Source of the DNA: Castor canadensis
Lineage: Eukaryota; Chordata; Mammalia; Rodentia; Castoridae
Assembly (NCBI RefSeq): GCF_047511655.1
Contig: NC_133400.1
Span: 6,282,001 to 6,346,000, forward strand
DNA: 64,000 nt
Direction: 5' to 3'
Below the pieces are notes generated by a model. The model had not been told where the DNA came from, did no database searches, and was given only the letters and a program-made list of their open reading frames with translations. The position numbers and the translations under genes are program-made. Positions 45,171 through 56,044 of the stretch are shown here, piece by piece (positions within the stretch are counted from its first letter, which is position 1; each line of letters begins with the position of its first letter).

Positions 45171-45290
45171 GCCAGACGTGGTGGTACATACGTATAGACC
45201 CAGCACTGAGAGGCTGAGGCAGTAGGATCCCAAGTTCAAGGCCAGCCTGGACTACATAGGAGAACTTGTCTCAAAAAAAAAAAAAATCCA
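45171..45290 (+). mobile_element. SINE B1
   Basis: 'gccagacgtggtggtacata', 'caaggccagcctggactaca' and 'aacttgtctcaaaaaaaaaa' mark B1 with a poly-A tail. Confidence 0.93.
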
Positions 45291-45435
45291 TATTAATGTT
45301 GAGTTTAAGACATTTTTGCTTCAAAACAAAACAAAACAAAACAGCATTTCTTTTTTTCCTTCTGACAGCACCCAATCTTGTGGGCTCTTCTTTCTTCCTT
45401 TATAGATTCTCTCAAAAATTCGAATTCCTCCTCCT

Positions 45436-45482
45436 AGCAAGTGTGAGGCCCTGAGTTCAAACCCCAGTGCCACAAAAGGGAA
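45436..45482 (+). mobile_element. ID 3' fragment
   Basis: 'agcaagtgtgaggccctgag' and 'ttcaaaccccagtgccacaa' are the 3' half only. Confidence 0.75.
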
Positions 45483-45999
45483 AACTATCAGTTTGTGCAA
45501 ATTCAAAGCCAGGACTGCAGTCACAGCTGGATCCAGGGGCTCAGAAGATGTCATGGCTCTGTTTCTCTCCATCTCTGCCCTCTGCCTCTCTGGTGAGCCT
45601 CACCTGTAGGCAGACTGTATCTCAGGCCCACAGTAGCTCCAGCCTTTCTTCCAGCTTCACAGCCACAAAGAAAGAGAATCTCCAACCCACTAGTTCCAAT
45701 AAAATCCCCAAGCCCAGATCTCAGCAGCTCAGTGTGGATAAGGTGCCCATGCCTGAGTGGGGACGGAAGGTAGGGGCAAGTCTGGATGGGCTCTGCTGAG
45801 TGGGTGAGCACCCCTGGAGTTGGGAGCCAGGGAGAGTCTGTGCTAGTAACACCACAGACTCCAAGTTCATGAGAACTGCTTCCTGCCAGGATGGTGGGAG
45901 ACCATGAGCAAGAGAGAAAGAGGGAGATGAGTTAGACCTGCACGCAGAGCCTTCCATGCAGATTGGCCCATTAACCCTCCCATCACCTCCGCTCTGGAA

Positions 46000-46088
46000 G
46001 ATCTGTAAACCCCACTGAGTTGATAAGTAAACTGAGGTCAGTAAGTGGAGCAGCATTAGAACCCACGCAGTCCTAACGCCAGGGCTGA
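46000..46088 (-). repeat. MIR fragment
   Basis: 'gataagtaaactgaggtcag' and 'cattagaacccacgcagtcc' follow reversed MIR order. Confidence 0.55.
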
Positions 46089-46561
46089 GTGTGCCCCGGC
46101 CATCCCTACCTTACCAGGCAGGTTAATGGCTGTCTTTGGTACTCGAGCTGCCTTTGGGGCTCTCACTTGCCACCCAAAGCAACTTATCCAGGCCTTTTTC
46201 ATCACTTGCACATGGCCCTCTGGACCAGAGCAGGTGTTCTTGGTCTGGGGATGGTGGCAATAGGGACATCACACTGTCCTCTGATAGAAATTGAGTACTT
46301 TTCCCATTATGATTGAAGGCAACTTGAGTATCTGCAGAGTCCCTTGAAATGCCACACAGTTTTGAATCGTGATAGTTGTGCATACCTCAGACTAATGACA
46401 CTCCTCGCTACCTGCAAACGCCTGAGGCTGCACCACCTGCTAGATTTGGTTACCAAATGTGGTAAAAAGAAGCATAGGTTTCACAATGTCACACATTTAT
46501 ATGGTGTCAACTATTTCAAAATAACTGGTTGCTTGTGGCACTTTTAGATTTCGTTTGTGTA

Positions 46562-46876
46562 TATTTGGACCGCTGTGTCTTGTTTCCACATCTGCAGATT
46601 CAACCAGCTGTGGACTGAAAATATTCAAGGGGAAAAATTGTGTCTGGACTGAACATGTAAAGCCTTTTTTTCCTGTCATTATCGCCTAAGCAATACAGTG
46701 TAACAACTATTTACATAGTTCTTACATTGGATTAGGGATGACTTGTGGAATAGAGATGATTTCAAGTTATGGGAGGTTGTGCATAAGTTATATTCAACCA
46801 CTACTCCATATAAGGGGTTTTGTTATCCATAAGGGTCTTGTAACCGATCCCTCATGGATACCAAGGACAACTGTAC
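46562..46876. mobile_element. MER2-like (pogo/Tigger-type) non-autonomous DNA transposon
   Basis: It reads from 'cacatctgcagattcaacca' through 'aagcaatacagtgtaacaac' and 'tatttacatagttcttacat' to the terminal 'ccctcatggataccaaggac' and 'aactgta'. This is the full MER2 layout, with diverged end repeats and no coding capacity. Confidence 0.85.
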
Positions 46877-46892
46877 TTTAAAATGTTATACA

Positions 46893-47192
46893 GCGCTGTG
46901 TGCAGTGGCTCATACCTGTAATTCCAGCTACCTGGAAAGTGAAAATAGCCTGGGAAAGTTAGGGAGATTCTATCTCAAAGAACAAGCCAGGCTGGTGGTA
47001 CATATCTATGATCCCAGCTATGCTGGAGGCAGAGATAGAAGGACCAAGGTTTGAGATTGGCTCAGGCTAAAAGCGTGAGACCCTATCTGAAAAATAACTA
47101 AAGCACAAAGGGCTGGGGTGTGGCCCGAGTAGTAGAGTGCCTGCCTAGCAAGCACAAGACCCTTGCCAGGAAAACAAACAAACAAACAAAAA
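46893..47192 (+). mobile_element. B1 fragment plus dimeric B1-ID SINE
   Basis: A shortened B1 (46893-46985, 'cagtggctcatacctgtaat') is followed by a dimer from 'ccaggctggtggtacatatc' to the ID text 'gtgcctgcctagcaagcaca' with a (CAAA)n tail. The B-box of the ID half is lost. Confidence 0.8.
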
Positions 47193-47842
47193 GCTGAGAA
47201 GAAGAATGACACTGGTCTCCTGCCCAGAGGAAAGCTGGGGAGCAAATGGCTCTCTTTCTCACTCTATGACTCCTAGGAAGGGGCTGGAAAGGTCCAGCTC
47301 AACGCTAACAGGACCTGGGACACGAGTTGCCATCAAACCCTGAGGGATGGTGGAGGTTGTGCTTGGGACACTGTTGGGAGCTAAAGGAATACAACATTGT
47401 TGCTTGTGGTCAGAGGGACCCACCCTGAGTGACCCGTGCTGTGGGGCAGTCATCCACCTGCCCTCCCTGGGGCTGTCACCTGCCCCCTCCAGCAAGAGGG
47501 GTACATTGCGACCAGGGCAAGTTTTGGAATTTAATGCACATTACTTCATCACTCAGGTGCTTCCCACCTTCCTGTGTCCCTCAGGACCTCTGTGACATCC
47601 TTCGCTGTGGCCTACAGAGCCTCCCAGCCCACTCTGTTCCAGCATCACCAGCCCATCACTCCACAGTCCTGCTGGCCTCCACCTGCTGAGATGTACTCTG
47701 CTCTGTCCACCCTCCTGACCTCTGACCTCGCAGGTCCCTCTACCTAGCCCACAAGCTTGTGTCAGTCAGGTCCCATCAGGTGGTAGAAAACACTCTGGTC
47801 CTTTTTACAGAGAGAATATCACATGAAGGACTGATAACCACA

Positions 47843-48036
47843 TTGGGTGCCAGTGGCTCACACCTGTAATCCTAGCTACTTGAGAGGCTGAGATTGGGAG
47901 GATTGTAGCTCAAGGCCAGCCTAGACGAATAGTTTTTGAGACCCCATCTCCAAAATAACCAGAGTAAAATGGACGGGAGGAGTGGCTCAAGTGGCAGAGC
48001 ACCTGCCTTGCAAACGTGAAAGCCTGAGTTCAACGT
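47843..48036 (+). mobile_element. Dimeric B1-ID SINE
   Basis: It runs from 'gggtgccagtggctcacacc' through 'gaccccatctccaaaataac' to 'aaagcctgagttcaac', full length except for the final bases and tail. Confidence 0.92.
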
Positions 48037-48349
48037 AAATCAGGAACTGAGAACCAAAAAGATGAAAGGCTCAAGACCATGTGCTTAATCACTCGCCGCA
48101 CTGCCTCTCCCCGATGTACAGACAGAACACAATCAGTCATTTAAGAGTAGCCAGGGAGAAGGCACTGACCCCTTCCCTGGAGTGGTTCCGGGACGCAGCA
48201 GGATCTCGGGTGAACAAGTCTTAGAATGAAGCCTGCTTCAGTGCCCTCTATCTGGAAAAGGCTGGAGGCTCCCTGAGAACTTACCAGAAATGGAGGACAC
48301 TCCCAGGCTCCACCCCAGGACAAAAGCCCTGACCTCAAGTCCTGAAGAT

Positions 48350-48440
48350 AGATTTGCCTGTGCCACAATCTCATGTTGGCTGTGTGACTCTGGACCAGTC
48401 ACTGCCCCTCTCTGAGCCTGTTTCTTCCTCTTGCAAACAA
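48350..48440 (+). repeat. MIR core fragment
   Basis: 'ggctgtgtgactctggacca' and 'gtcactgcccctctctgagc' are the MIR sense core. Confidence 0.7.
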
Positions 48441-48822
48441 GCAAGTTGAGGCTGAATCCCCTGTGTCTGAGGGCCCTGGGTTCTCTCTGGGGAAAAGCTG
48501 GGGTGAACTGCTTAACCTGTGGTCAGCCACAAACTGCTTTGGCCCCAGCAACAGCCCCAGGTGCTGGAGAAACAGGAGGTCTCCCTCCCCCAGCCCAGCC
48601 ACAGCCCCAGCACCTCACTGGCTCTCTGGCCCCAGGGGGAGAAAGCCCAATCCTAGGCTGGGCTTAACCCCCACAGGGCACCCTAGTCCACATTCACCAT
48701 CTTGGGCTGCCCAGATGGTGCACCCTGGGGCAACACCCCTCCCCCTCCAGGCTCTGCTGCAACTTCCCTATCTGGGTTCTGCCAGTCCACACAAGTTCTC
48801 TAAACAGGTATCACAAACTCAC

Positions 48823-49140
48823 TAGGGCCCTGGCTCTCAACTGGGGCCATTTTGTCTCCCAGGTAGGGGTCCCAGATTGAGCAAATTAACAGTGCAATCT
48901 TTGGAACATAATTATGTTAAAAGTCTCGTGTTATCTGAAATTCAGACTTAACTGATATTTTATCTGGAGACATCTGCCTGTGTCTGAAGACAGTTGCAAT
49001 TATCTCTTCCAGGGCGCTTCTAGCAAACAGTGGCTCAAGGCCAGGAATGCTGCTCAGCTCCCTATGAGAAACAGGGTGGCCCCCTCCTCAGAGAATGATC
49101 CAGGCCCCCACTGTCAGTCATGCCGAGGGTAAGAAACCCC
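48823..49140. mobile_element. hAT-Charlie element (MER20-like) with a second old fragment inside
   Basis: The outer text is 'ctggctctcaactggggcca', then 'ctggagacatctgcctgtgt', 'gccaggaatgctgctcagct' and 'gccgagggtaagaaacc', as in MER20-type MITEs. Between 'ccaggtaggggtcccag' and 'tatctggaga' lies roughly 90-100 bases of unrelated old repeat ('tctgaaattcagacttaact'). Confidence 0.6.
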
Positions 49141-49589
49141 GTCCTAGGACCTCCCCATGTTAACACATATAGCATGGCAATTTCAGTGCCTTGCCAGGGG
49201 CCGCACTGGTTGTCTTTATGGGAAAGCCGGAGACACTGAGATACAGATGCCTTCTTCAAGGACACACAGTAGAGTTTTATGCTGTCTGCGTCATCTCTAG
49301 TTAACTCATTTGTTCTTCTAAACTCAGAGCCAAGCATGTCAGCCAGGAAAGACAGGTGGGGGAAGGGTTCACAGTTCTCCCAAGACTACTCAGTCCTACC
49401 AGGAGAGGAGTCAGATGGCATCCTTGGGGCCAGGTTGCTGTCAGCTGTGCCACCAGGGGGCAGCAGAGACCAGAGAGTGATTTTGTAAGCCTGGGGCCTC
49501 CAGGCTTGAGGAACTGGACACTGCTGTGACCCCCAGTATTCCAGCTCAGCTGGCCAGGGTGGGCGCCAGGCAGCCGTGTTTTCAACCTG

Positions 49590-49652
49590 CAGCACTGGTT
49601 CAACAGCTGTCAGGTGATTCTGACACAGGATTGAGAACCACTGGTCCAAGGC
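49590..49652. mobile_element. hAT-Charlie (MER5-like) end fragment
   Basis: 'caggtgattctgacacagga' and 'ttgagaaccactggtccaag' match one terminus of MER5-type MITEs. Confidence 0.6.
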
Positions 49653-49712
49653 CTTAGTTTTTGTCATTTTCTGGTTGGAATCACTCGGAAGTTTTACAGA
49701 ATTACCAAGGTC

Positions 49713-49995
49713 AGCTGGGTGCCTGTGGCTCATGCCTCTAATCTTACCTACTTGGGAGGCAGTGATCAGGAGGATCGTGTTTGAAGCCAGCTGGGGCAAA
49801 TAGTTTGCAAGACCCTGTCTCGAAAATACCCAGCACAAAATAGGGCTGGCAGAGCGGCTCAAGTGGCAGGGTGTGCCTAGCAAGCATGAGGCCCTGAGTT
49901 CAAACCCTAGTACTGAAAAAATCAAAACCCAAAAACCCAGCATGGGCAGAGACAGAAGGATCGCAGTCTGACACCAGCCTGGGCAAGAAGATGAA
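49713..49995 (+). mobile_element. Dimeric B1-ID SINE followed by a B1 fragment
   Basis: The dimer (49713-49935) runs from 'ggtgcctgtggctcatgcct' to 'gagttcaaaccctagtactg' plus an A-rich tail. It is followed by a B1 middle piece ('cagcatgggcagagacagaa'). Confidence 0.9.
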
Positions 49996-50009
49996 TGCAC
50001 GAACAATGT

Positions 50010-50150
50010 GTGCTGTACTCCAACAATGGAATATTACACAGCCATAAGGAAGGAAGCTCTGATGGGTGCTACCGTGCAGATGTGGGGCAGGGGTAACCGG
50101 AAATCTCCATACTTTCCTTTCAGTTCTACTGGGAACTTACAACTGCTGAA
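50010..50150 (+). mobile_element. L1M-type fragment
   Basis: 'ccaacaatggaatattacac' and 'agccataaggaaggaagctc' are L1M 3' landmarks. Confidence 0.65.
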
Positions 50151-50376
50151 AAAAACAAAGCAAAAAACAAAACCAGTCTTTGGATTTTGAATGTTTTTCT
50201 AAAAAGAAATGATAAATTTTGGGGAGATACCTTAATTTAAACATTCGGAACAATGTATACATGGATCAAAATACTACCTAGTGCTCCATAGATACATGCA
50301 TGTTTTATGGTGCTGGAGACTGGCCCCAGAGCCTGTGTGTGTTAAGTGTTGTGAAACACGTACAAATTGTATGCTT

Positions 50377-50492
50377 TTGTTAGTTTTTGAGACAGGATCT
50401 TGCTATGTAGCACAGGCTGGCCTCAAACTTGCAATCCTCCTGCCTCTGTTTCCTGAATGCTAGAAATACAGGCATGTGCCACCCTACCTAAT
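50377..50492 (-). mobile_element. SINE B1
   Basis: 'gagacaggatcttgctatgt' and 'atacaggcatgtgccaccct' mark a reversed B1. Confidence 0.9.
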
Positions 50493-50599
50493 TTTTGTTT
50501 TCATTTATCAGTTTCAAAAACACATTTAAATAAAACAACAAAAAAAGAAAAATATTTATCAGGCAAGCATAGAGGGACCCTGACTTATGAGAGGAAAAA

Positions 50600-50990
50600 A
50601 AAAAGCCACATCACTATCTACCAATGTGGACATACCCCAAATGTCTGTTGATGGACCGATGTATCACCAAAGGTGGGGGGTGGACTATTATACAGTCACA
50701 AAAAGAAGGAAGTTCTGACACATGTTTCAGTGTGGGTGAACCTTGAAGACGTTATGTGCTGTGAGGGAAACCACACACAGATTTCACTTGCTTGAGAGCT
50801 CATGGCAGTCACACTGACAGGAACTAAAAGCAGAGTGTGAGTGCCAGGAGCAGGGAGGGGATAAGAGAGGAAAGTGAATGTTTAGTGGGTGCAGAGTAAC
50901 AATTTGGGATAACGATAGATTCCTGGAAGGAACAGCTGCACAGCAGTGTGAAAATATATAATATCACTGACTTGTACACTCAAAAACAGC
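50600..50990 (+). mobile_element. L1M-type 3' end
   Basis: 'accccaaatgtctgttgatg', 'tgtgggtgaaccttgaagac' and 'tcactgacttgtacactcaa' are ordered L1M landmarks. Confidence 0.8.
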
Positions 50991-50999
50991 CCGTTTTCA

Positions 51000-51062
51000 C
51001 CATTGGCGGTAGAGCCTGTGTATAGTGGGGTGAAGCCCTGGGTTCAATCCCCAGCACTGCAC
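51000..51062 (+). mobile_element. ID-type SINE, internally deleted
   Basis: 'ggcggtagagcctgtgtata' and 'gggttcaatccccagcactg' mark the ends, followed by a CA-rich tail. Confidence 0.75.
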
Positions 51063-51274
51063 ACATACACGCACACAAATATTAAATTGTAAATTTTTAC
51101 ATATGTGTGCACACAATTTTTTAAATGTAGGAGGAATAGGAATGCCTTGTTTCACAATTAAAGTTTAAGATCCTTCCACCAAGCAAACACCAGTGTCTTA
51201 ATCTCTCTGGAGACCAATTAAGACCACCTTAGGGGTTGAGTCCAGCCTGATATTTTGTAAATGTCCCAGGTTGA

Positions 51275-51362
51275 TTTTTTCTTTTGGTACTGGGATTTGA
51301 ACTCAGGGACTTTGTGCTTGCTAAGCAGGCACTCTGCCACTTAAGCCCCACCTCCTTGTCCT
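51275..51362 (-). mobile_element. ID-type SINE
   Basis: 'ggtactgggatttgaactca' and 'gctaagcaggcactctgcca' mark a reversed unit. Confidence 0.88.
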
Positions 51363-51439
51363 ATTTAGTGCAGCTGTGGTTGAGAGAGAGTCCCTGGTCT
51401 AAGGCTAGCCTAAGGATTTAGCATCCTACAAGAACAGTT

Positions 51440-51938
51440 AGCCATTAATTTGTTGTGATGGTTTTTAAATACGTCCACAAATGCTTAGGCGTAGCACCTT
51501 CAAGAGGTGCTTTGAGTTGTGGGCTGGACTTAGTGGCTTACTTCTTACAGGAAAACAAACAGCAGCAAAAGGATGGTGTAAGATTTAGAGGCAAGGTCAT
51601 CAAAGGCAGTGTGGCTTCCGTTTTGGTCTCTCAGAACACCCACCCTGGGGCAGCCAGCTGTCATGGCCTGAGGACCCTCAAGGAGTACAGGGACAGGGCT
51701 CTGTGATGGGAAACTGAGGCCTCCTCCCAACAGCTATGTGAGCAACCCATCATGGAAGTAGATTCTCCAGCAGCAGTCAAACTTTGATGATGTCCCTCAT
51801 GATAGATCCTGAGCCAAAGCAGTCTACACTAGTCCCAAGTTTCTAGCCTACAGAATCTGTGAGATAACGAACGTTTGTTGTTTTAAGGTGCTAAACTTGG
51901 GAGTGATTTGTTACACAGCAACGGATAACTAATATACA
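51440..51938 (+). mobile_element. MLT1-type (MaLR) LTR, nearly complete
   Basis: The 3' end is diagnostic: 'agaatctgtgagataacgaa', 'cgtttgttgttttaaggtgc' and 'ttgttacacagcaacggata' followed by 'actaatata'. Upstream text such as 'tcatggaagtagattctcca' fits the LTR middle. Confidence 0.85.
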
Positions 51939-51954
51939 TCATGAATCACTGAGT

Positions 51955-52212
51955 CATCATCCACCCATCCCTCTACACACCTGCCATCCACTCACCCACC
52001 TATCTGTTCATTCATCATCCATCTCTCTATCCATTGATCCACCTACCTGTCCATCCATTTATTTACCCACCCCTTCTACACCCTATCCATTCATGTATCC
52101 CTTCATTCCCACTCCTTCCTATTCATTCATCATCCATCTATCTCTCCACTGACCCACCCAACTATACATCTACTTATTCACTCATCCATCCATCCATCCA
52201 CCTACCCATTCA
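51955..52212. repeat. Degenerate (ATCC)n tract, opposite polarity to the other GGAT arrays
   Basis: About 260 bases of ATCC/CATC-rich text such as 'catccacccatccctctaca', with a purer core near 52182-52200. It is more eroded than the array at 33.2 kb. Confidence 0.85.
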
Positions 52213-52779
52213 TCATGTGGTCATCACAAAACACAGGGCTTGGCCCGGAGTGGGCCCCACAAATATTGTCAACTGAATGAACCAAACATTTTGTAATGTC
52301 TGTTCTATGTTTCTATGTTTCTTGCCAAGACAGGCAAAGGGAGGCTCCAGTATGGGACTCAAGCCACTGTGAGATGGAGCAATGCCTGGTCTGCTGGGCA
52401 GCTCTGGCCTCTGGCTACTATTGGTTCCCTCCTGGAAGGAACCCCCACCTGGACCCACTTAGCCTCCTTCTCTCCTGCTGAAAACCACTTCCTGTCCTCT
52501 TTCCCACATGCACACCAGCCCCTTATTTCTTGTTTGTGACAAGAGAATTTGACCTTTCATTGATGTTCAAGAACCTGGACCAAGTGGGGGAGCCCCAGGG
52601 AGACAGTTTTTCTCTGTAGTGGCAAAGGTCCCCCACCTCACCCTAGAGAACATCGCACAGACCTGGCCCATCCACCCCACTGTATCCTCTCCAGCCCACC
52701 CACTGGCCACTGTGAAAAGAACAGGGTGACATGAACCAAAGTCCTCCCAGCTATAGGTAACCCAGCACTTTCCTCTCCT

Positions 52780-53185
52780 CTGGCTCTGCTGACTCAACTG
52801 CATCACCTCCTTCTGTTTCTCTAACACTCCACACTCACTCCCACTTCTGTGCCTTTGCACTGCCTGTTCCGTCTGCCTGGAATTTTCTTCCCTCAGATTA
52901 CCCACTTGGCTCCTCCTGCCCTCCCTGAGGTCTTTGCTCAAATGTTGCCTTCTCAGTGAGCCTCACTGAGCATCCTTCTTCTGCCGTCTCTTAGTGGACT
53001 AACTTTTCCCCATATTTATTCTTTTAGGATACCACATCTTCCCCTTATTGACTTTATTCATTGCTTAACTTCTCTCAGAACACAGGCTCCATAAGGGTCA
53101 ATATTTTATTCTTATTCATTATTAGATCCCCAGAGTGACCAGTGTATTGTGGGAGTAATATCAATATTAATGAACGGATACTGAT
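52780..53185 (+). mobile_element. LINE-2 3' end
   Basis: 'tttgcactgcctgttccgtc', 'ttgctcaaatgttgccttct', 'ccataagggtcaatatttta' and 'agatccccagagtgaccagt' follow the L2 3' consensus over about 400 bases. Confidence 0.8.
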
Positions 53186-53189
53186 AGAG

Positions 53190-53342
53190 GACAGTGGCTA
53201 GATGGATGGAGGGATGGATGGGCAAATGGAGGATGGATGAATGAGTGGATGGATAGGTAGAGGTTTGATGGTTGGATGGATGGAGGAATGGATGGATAGG
53301 TGGAGGAATGGATGGATAGGTAGAGGAATGGAGGATGGGTGG
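53190..53342. repeat. GGAT-type tract
   Basis: Imperfect GGAT/GAAT repeats, with 'aggaatggatggataggtgg' repeated twice, directly follow the end of the L2. They may have expanded from its TGAA-rich terminus. Confidence 0.9.
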
Positions 53343-53364
53343 TCAAAGTAAGATAAGGCTGAGG

Positions 53365-53580
53365 GTTCAGTTTTGGTGGTATACGTCTATAATCTCATCG
53401 CCTCAGAAGGCAGAGAACTGGAGGACTGTGGTCAAGCCCAGCCTGGGCAAGAGAGTTGGTGAAATACATCTCAACCAAAAATCTGGGGCATGGTGGCACA
53501 CACCTGTGATCCCAGCTACTGCCCAGCAAGTGTGAGGCCCTGAGTTCAAACCCTAGTGCTGTCAAAACAAACAAAACAAC
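53365..53580 (+). mobile_element. B1-ID SINE, rearranged
   Basis: A B1 half with 'ggtggtatacgtctataatc' is followed by a second B1 start ('gcatggtggcacacacctgt') that jumps directly to the ID end 'gaggccctgagttcaaaccc' with a (CAAA) tail. Confidence 0.82.
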
Positions 53581-54580
53581 CAAAGGAGACTGAATGGGAC
53601 TCATGCCTTGAACTCATGAGTTCATGTCATTGAGTTCATGTCTTGAACTCAGCCTGTAGATGTGAGTTCCCCCACATTCCTGCCATTCTAGAGAAAGGCA
53701 GGAAACCAGGGGCCAAACCCCAGGGCTCACTAAAAAGTAGATAAAAATCTCCTCATCTTTCATGTCAGGCCCAACAGAAGACTGAGGTTCGATGAGTGGG
53801 GACAGAAAAAGAGGGAAAACCTCCTCTCAGTCCCAAGTTCAGGCCTGCTCTCTGCCCACTGAGCACAGCAGGGCTGCCAGTCTTCATGCTGTCCCTGCCT
53901 GAGCCAGGGAACAGAGAGGTGGCAAGAGGTGCCCTGAGTGAGGAGAGGTAGCCAGAGCCATGTGTCCCACATTCAGGGTGTCAGGGAGCTGCAAATTTCT
54001 GGGAGTCACATGGATACCAGGGAGGAAGTAGGCCCTGAGAGCTGTCTAGATTCTCACCCCAAAAGGATGAGGAGACCCTGGCAGGAAACAGCTGGAGTTT
54101 GAAGGTGACTTACAGGGAAAGGACCTGGGGGAAACAGGTCCTAGGGACCATTACCTCCATCCCCACAGAGTCCACCATAAAGCTCTGATGGCCAAACTAG
54201 GACAAGGGCAACCCCAGTAAAGGACGGAACATGTGTTATCTACAACTTCACCCACCACGGGGAGGTAAGGGCTCAGACAGTAGGGAGGAAGAGTGGAAAG
54301 GGATGAGAAATGGCCCTGAGGCTGAAGTCTCCACACACACCTGGGTCCTTTTTGCCCCTGAAGGCATTAAGAAACTAGGAGGATTTGAGTGAACCAGGTG
54401 GAGAGACAAGGGAAATGCCACCTCCTGTGTGCCTGGGAGCTCTGCCTGCCCCTTCTCTCTCCCTGGGCCCCATGGAGGATTCTACAGCTCAGTAAAGCAT
54501 TTGGGACATTATTTGGCACCAAGAGGGGCTCAGCAAATGTTCTTTAAAAAGGGGGTGCCAAAACCCAAACAGTAGACTTA

Positions 54581-54632
54581 GAGAGGGGGCATGGGAAGAG
54601 GTCAACGAGAGGGGGCATGGGAAGAGGTCAAC
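54581..54632. repeat. Perfect 26-bp tandem duplication
   Basis: A 26-base unit starting 'gagagggggcatgggaagag' occurs at 54581-54606 and 54607-54632 without mismatch. Confidence 0.95.
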
Positions 54633-55024
54633 GAGTGGGTGCAGTCACCTGTCCTTTGTCTGCCCTGGCAGGAGGTGGGCTGCAGGAAGATACCAGGACT
54701 ATTTTATGCCACGGAGCTTCCAGACTGGGGAGGTGAGCATGGTGAAAGGATGACCTCTGGATCCCAAAGCAGGGAAGCCTTGGTCCCAATCTCAGGGTGC
54801 TCCCCATTACTGGCACCAGGAGCCAATGCAAGAAGAAGCCGTGTCTGGGTCTCAGGGGTGGGGGCAACAGGGAGCCCTCCCAGTCTTGGCACCTTGGCTC
54901 TGGGCTGTGCTCCCAGGCCAAGTCACAGTCTGCAGGGCCCAGGTCTGACTTTCTGCTCCCTTCAGCCTTGCACAGCCTTCCCAGCCTGGGGGGCTGCGGC
55001 AGCTGCAGTGTGCGAGGGAAGCCG

Positions 55025-55048
55025 GTCTCCATGGCAACACTGACGTCA
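55025..55048. promoter_or_regulatory. RFX-like X-box next to a full CRE
   Basis: GTCTCCATGGCAAC (55025-55038) resembles the RFX X-box, and the complete palindromic CRE TGACGTCA follows two bases later (55041-55048). This X1-X2 arrangement is known from MHC class II-type modules, but I see no CCAAT Y-box at the usual distance. It is in GC-rich single-copy sequence with CpGs, so a distal enhancer or small promoter is plausible. Confidence 0.5.
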
Positions 55049-55557
55049 AGGACCCAGGCTGGGAACTCGGCCTCCTGCCCCCAGTGGCCGGCCTGGCCCA
55101 GCCCCAGCTCTGATTTGCAGCAGCTGGGACCCTGGGGGGACTGGAGCCACTGGCCCTGCCCTCTGATCTATCCAGTCCTGGCTGCAAGAGGCCGACAGGT
55201 GTGAGCAAGCTGTGCCTTCCTGAGTCCCCAGCCCACCTGCCCTCAAAGTGCTCTCAGCTGGCTGCTAGCTTTACAGACCCTGCTTCCTTTCCTGTCCCCC
55301 TAAATGGAAGCCCCTCCCAGGGAGCTTGCGCAGTAATAGGAATGTGGGAGGTGCTGTGCTCCTTTCTCCTCTGCCGCCCTCCGCTCTGCTCCACAATAAA
55401 GCCAGGGGGTTGAACAACTCAGTTCATCGACAGCCTCCCACCGCCCTAGGCCCGCCCGAGACCCAAGAGGCCTTGCCCCTGTCCAGTTGCTTGTGCCCCC
55501 ACTTCATCCGCCTCCCTCCTAGCCATCTGTTCCTCTTTCTTTGGCAGTGTCAGGCCC

Positions 55558-55626
55558 CGTGCTGCTGGGGATGGAACCCAGAGTCTCACACATGCTAGGC
55601 GAGGGCTCTACCACTGAACTGTACCC
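55558..55626 (-). mobile_element. ID-type SINE
   Basis: 'ctgctggggatggaacccag' and 'ctaggcgagggctctaccac' mark a reversed ID. Confidence 0.85.
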
Positions 55627-55627
55627 A

Positions 55628-55910
55628 AAGAGCCTTATTGAGATATAAGTCACACACAAATCACTCACGTGAAGTGTACAGTCTGATGGGTTTTAGTGTA
55701 TTCAGAGTTATGCAGACATCACCTCAATCAATTTTAGAACATTTTCATTACCCAAAAATGAAATGCGTGCTCATTAGCAGTCACCCTCCTCTCTCCATTG
55801 CCCTCAGCCCAAAGCAAGCATTAATCTATTCCTGTCTGTATAGATGTCCCGATTCCGGAATCCATGTACATGGGATGACACCATACGTGGCCTTGGGCAG
55901 GGTGTGAAAG
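55628..55910 (-). mobile_element. L1M-type 3' end, antisense
   Basis: 'gagccttattgagatataag', 'attttagaacattttcatta' and 'catgggatgacaccatacgt' are reversed L1M landmarks. Confidence 0.85.
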
Positions 55911-56044
55911 CTAGGCTGAGAGAGGAAAGGGGGATCTCCCCGGAGAGATGGTAGGCAGAGGGAGACACTAGGTCCATTTCATGAGCTTCCTCTTGTAAGG
56001 GATGGAGCTCTGAATGTCTCCAGCCTGGCAAAAATCCAGGCTCA

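Noticed and set aside
49386-50006. A 206-codon minus-strand frame
   Set aside because: Most of it is the translation of a dimeric B1-ID SINE in antisense plus flanking MITE sequence.
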